Source: an uncultured Porphyromonadaceae bacterium | GTDB taxonomy: Bacteria > Bacteroidota > Bacteroidia > Bacteroidales > Muribaculaceae | Length of the DNA: 29,365 nt | Assembly (NCBI GenBank): GCA_947174735.1 | Contig: CAMWKC010000003.1 | Coordinates: 1-29,365, forward strand | Reading direction: 5' to 3' | Shown: positions 26,852 to 29,365 of the stretch, piece after piece | Layout: every line of letters begins with the position of its first letter | Numbering within the stretch: position 1 is the first letter of the stretch | Made by a program: the position numbers and the translations under genes | The notes under the pieces: model-generated | Seen by the model: the letters and a program-made list of their open reading frames with translations, nothing else | What the model was told of the DNA's origin: nothing | The model's database searches: none

Positions 26852-26910
26852 TATTTTATAAGATAAGTCGTAATTTTAAAGGTAAATCAGACTGTAAAGA
26901 GTTTAATAGG

Positions 26911-27066
26911 TTATTTGCCGAATATTGATTTGATGATTATACTGCCGATTTTGCGTTCAAGACCGGCTTTTGAAGTCGGAATACCTGTCTTACGGGCAAT
27001 TTGCTGTTTTGCTTGGGTCACACCCAAAGCACGTTTCCATGAGAATGAAAGTCCCGGTATTTTCAT
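26911..27066 (-). CDS. Small basic protein, 51 residues, between the retropepsin and CHAT genes
   Basis: An ATG at 27066 opens a 51-codon frame ending in TAA at 26911-26913. The protein begins MKIPGLSFSWKRALGVTQAK, continues with IARKTGIPTSKAGLERKIG and ends SIIIKSIFGK. It has 11 Lys/Arg against one Glu, so it is strongly basic. The pattern 'SFSWKRALG...KIARKTGIP..K.G..RKIG' looks like a real protein rather than chance reading, and I have an impression of similar small hypothetical proteins in Bacteroidetes, which I cannot verify. Only 8 bases separate it from the retropepsin gene stop, so translation is probably coupled. It has no signal peptide. Possible roles are nucleic-acid binding, a protease substrate or an amphipathic membrane-active peptide (the last 13 residues could form a cationic helix). 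None is shown. Confidence 0.7.
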   Translation of the reverse strand: MKIPGLSFSWKRALGVTQAKQQIARKTGIPTSKAGLERKIGSIIIKSIFGK

Positions 27067-27074
27067 GGCTGAGG

Positions 27075-29150
27075 TTATTTTTTTATTTTGTGAGTGATTA
27101 TGAGTTTCATTTCAGGATTGTCGATTTCGATTTTACCCAGACGTCCGAGCACAGACTGTCCGAGAAGGAGCGGTGCACGCTGATTGCGGACTACCGAAGC
27201 ACGTACATTGTCAAGCTCCAGACCGCCGAAGTTTACCTGCCGCAGATTAATTACTGTTCCTTCGCTTATGTCTCCGTTGGCATCGACATATCGGGCCGAG
27301 CCTAAGATGTCCTCCGGCTTGATGTAATCGTTTTTCAACATGAAGTTTGCTTCGACCATTGAGATTGTAACATCTGAAGCTCCTGTATCAAAAACGAAAT
27401 GAAGTGGCAGATTATTGATTGAGCACTTCACCTTAGTTACACCGCCCTCTTTAGTAAAAGGTATCTCGACAGTCTCATATACTCCTTCAATCTCCTCGTC
27501 CGGGTTTTCTGTATATGAAGGAGCAGCCATTTCCATAGATTCTATGAGGTTCTGAAAAGCTGGCATATCGTGCAGACCGTCAAGATCATAGTCCGACTTC
27601 AGATGCCCTACATTTTTATATCCTTTGGAAACAGCCTGTTCAAGTGTGCGGACTGCATCATCGTTTCGTCCGGCACGGGCATAGATACAAACCATGTTAT
27701 AAAGATTACCTTTCAAATCCGTTGTATCGTTATCGACTATATACTGCATAGTCTCAATTGCCTTATCATGATTACCGAGACCTGAATATGCAAATGGTGT
27801 CCATGACTTACTTGAGAGTACAGAATCCTTTTCTAAGCTTAACACCTGGTTATAGTCAGCGGCAGCCTCTGTGTTCTTTCCGGTCAAACGATAAGCATCA
27901 CCCCTTTTTATAAACGGATAGGAAAATTCATTCATAAGAGGGAGTAATACCATAGCTGTATTGTAATCCTCGATAGCCTTTTCAAATTCGCGGGCATTCA
28001 TAAGGTCATCAGCACGGGAAAAATATGCCAACGGGTATTCGGGATAACGGGCCACGTATCTGCTTCTCTCGGCAATACACTCCTCAAAACGTCCTAACCG
28101 GGCCAGAATGTCAGCACGTAAATCTATTACATCGTAATCATCGGGACTCATAGCCAATGCCCGGTCGGCATATTCCAGAGCATTGTTACAATCGTTCAGA
28201 TTCAGATAACACCGCGAGATTTTTTCAAGGAAAACCGAATTGGCATCAATCGCATTAGCCTGATTAAAGTAAGAGATAGCCTCGTTATAATCCTCATTTG
28301 TCATTGCGAGTACAGCGAGGCAGTAAGGCCAGTATCGATTCGTCGGCTGTTTCGTCATCTGGACCTTCAGTTTAGGCTTCATTATCGCCACCGCCTCTGC
28401 GGGAAGATCCTGCATCATATAGAAAGCCTTGTCATCGCCATCTATATCAAGAGCTTTGACAATATCGGTAGTAGCTTCATTCCATTTGTTCTGAGCGACA
28501 TAACTTTCTGCGCGGAACGAATATCCGGAAGAATACTCCGGAGCAATCTTTATAACGTAATCGAACTGTTCTATGGCATCGTCCCAGCGTTGCTCGGCAT
28601 TGGCATTACGTCCTATACCCATATAACCCATTACATCTCCGGGGTCAAGTTCATTCATTCGTCTGTAGTCAGCCTCTGCCAAGGGATACTTCTTCTGTTC
28701 GTAATAAATCTGCCCACGGATACTATAAAGTTTTCTGTCAGACGGATTAATTTTTATTGCCTGTGCAAGGTCATTTAAAGCACTGACAGTATCTTCCATC
28801 GCGGCATAAATATTGCTACGGTGAACTAAGGCTGTCGAACTCCACATTTTGTCCTTTTTAGGCAGATGTTTTATGGCTTTATTTATCGCAGATAAAGCTA
28901 TGCCAAGCTCTTTATTATCATAATGTATAGATGAGATATAGACATACGCATACCCGTTGTCCGGGTGCTCTGAAACCTCACGGTTGAACCAGTCCAGTGC
29001 ATCCTGAGGCTTTTCCTCATTATACGCCTCTATCCCACGTGTATAGGCGTATGTATCGGGTTGCTGAACCTTTTTCTCAGTTTTTGCAGTTCCCGTAAAC
29101 GGCATAAGTACCGCTGTCAAAAGCACTATTTTCCAGATATAATTTCTCAT
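27075..29150 (-). CDS. Exported TPR protein with C-terminal retropepsin-like aspartic protease domain
   Basis: 691 residues from the chosen start. A signal peptide (MRNYIWKIVLLTAVLMPFTG) precedes about 13 TPR-type units filling residues 30-540 (for example AYTRGIEAYNEEKPQDALDW, WDDAIEQFDYVIKIAPEYSSG, NALEYADRALAMSPDDYDV, EKAIEDYNTAMVLLP). The last 130 residues are a clan AA retropepsin-like domain with the catalytic motif FDTGAS (Asp588), a flap region (VDANGDISEGTVINL) and LLLGQSVLGRLGKIEID, the usual second hallmark. Such single-domain proteases work as dimers. The open frame could start at 29204, but a promoter-like box inside that extension and the clean signal peptide favour the ATG at 29150. 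It appears to be the first gene of the operon with the 51-residue ORF and the CHAT/sigma/caspase genes. Role unknown; periplasmic sensing or processing is inferred. Confidence 0.88.
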   Translation of the reverse strand: MRNYIWKIVLLTAVLMPFTGTAKTEKKVQQPDTYAYTRGIEAYNEEKPQDALDWFNREVSEHPDNGYAYVYISSIHYDNKELGIALSAINKAIKHLPKKDKMWSSTALVHRSNIYAAMEDTVSALNDLAQAIKINPSDRKLYSIRGQIYYEQKKYPLAEADYRRMNELDPGDVMGYMGIGRNANAEQRWDDAIEQFDYVIKIAPEYSSGYSFRAESYVAQNKWNEATTDIVKALDIDGDDKAFYMMQDLPAEAVAIMKPKLKVQMTKQPTNRYWPYCLAVLAMTNEDYNEAISYFNQANAIDANSVFLEKISRCYLNLNDCNNALEYADRALAMSPDDYDVIDLRADILARLGRFEECIAERSRYVARYPEYPLAYFSRADDLMNAREFEKAIEDYNTAMVLLPLMNEFSYPFIKRGDAYRLTGKNTEAAADYNQVLSLEKDSVLSSKSWTPFAYSGLGNHDKAIETMQYIVDNDTTDLKGNLYNMVCIYARAGRNDDAVRTLEQAVSKGYKNVGHLKSDYDLDGLHDMPAFQNLIESMEMAAPSYTENPDEEIEGVYETVEIPFTKEGGVTKVKCSINNLPLHFVFDTGASDVTISMVEANFMLKNDYIKPEDILGSARYVDANGDISEGTVINLRQVNFGGLELDNVRASVVRNQRAPLLLGQSVLGRLGKIEIDNPEMKLIITHKIKK

Positions 29151-29173
29151 ATTATAACGAATCTGTTGATTAT

Positions 29174-29181
29174 CAAAAGTA
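29174..29181 (-). promoter_or_regulatory. Bacteroides-type -7 box ahead of the TPR-retropepsin gene
   Basis: The minus strand reads TACTTTTG, an exact match to TAnnTTTG, ending 23 bases before the ATG at 29150. No clear -33 TTTG lies at the expected distance upstream, so support is partial. If used, transcription would begin downstream of the in-frame ATG at 29204, leaving 29150 as the first usable start. The rest of the upstream gap to the window end (29205-29365) is very AT-rich and holds no gene that I can see. Confidence 0.4.
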
Positions 29182-29365
29182 TTTAATTCGACTTCTTCTA
29201 TCATTATACTTCAGACTATTCCTATATACCAAAATGCGTTCATAAGTAAACGAATAAATTTATCAATAATAATTATATTTTGATTTACATAAATAAATTT
29301 TTAATTATTAATAACTTAACCTTTTACGGATTACGAATGGGGATACAGCCGTCTTCCTTCTATAT

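Noticed and set aside
1..29365. Integrases, transposases, tRNA genes, attachment sites or phage genes marking a genomic island
   Set aside because: None found on either strand. The only mobile-like element is the 14.66-kb inverted repeat.

Overview
The window reads as a chromosomal segment of a Bacteroidales bacterium. Evidence seen in the sequence: a PorZ-type type IX secretion (T9SS) protein, several secreted proteins ending in T9SS-like sorting domains, a TPR/membrane/AraC one-component regulator, a C10 peptidase with a Spi-type propeptide, start regions without Shine-Dalgarno boxes, and two good matches to the Bacteroides -7 promoter box (TAnnTTTG). T9SS genes argue against Bacteroides proper. 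A gut lineage such as Muribaculaceae would fit, but this placement is inference.

Left half (1-14.7 kb, all genes on +). The window opens in the 3' end of leuS, which carries an in-frame stop, followed by a perfect hairpin. A tightly spaced run follows: rdgB (nucleotide-pool cleaning), porZ (T9SS), a BspA-like LRR surface protein, trmB (tRNA m7G46), an Mrp/ApbC ATPase and a membrane-spanning TPR-AraC regulator, closed by a palindromic terminator at 8.37-8.41 kb. Next comes a two-gene unit for a 1466-residue adhesin-like protein and an Omp28-like protein with a CGWC motif. Both appear to be T9SS cargo. The two halves converge on a perfect 37-bp inverted repeat at 14.66-14.74 kb.

Right half (14.7-29.2 kb, all genes on -). 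In order of increasing coordinate: a roughly 19-repeat WG protein without a signal peptide; an SDR that closely resembles enterobacterial 7-alpha-hydroxysteroid dehydrogenase; and a C10 (streptopain-like) protease with three Ig-like domains and a sorting domain.

The most interesting part is the apparent operon at 29.2-20.8 kb. In transcription order it encodes an exported TPR-retropepsin protein, a 51-residue very basic peptide, an exported TPR-CHAT protease (His925/Cys1006), a divergent ECF-type sigma factor, a single-pass membrane anti-sigma-like protein, an exported caspase-fold protease (His101/Cys173) and a 168-residue unknown protein. The CHAT-to-caspase genes are 16 bp apart or overlapping, including an ATGA overlap. 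I propose, as inference, an envelope-located proteolytic signalling system in which two clan CD proteases and an aspartic protease are coupled to a sigma/anti-sigma switch. I do not know of a described system with this composition.

No tRNA, rRNA, CRISPR array, transposase or integrase was seen. No stretch over 300 bases lacks a gene.
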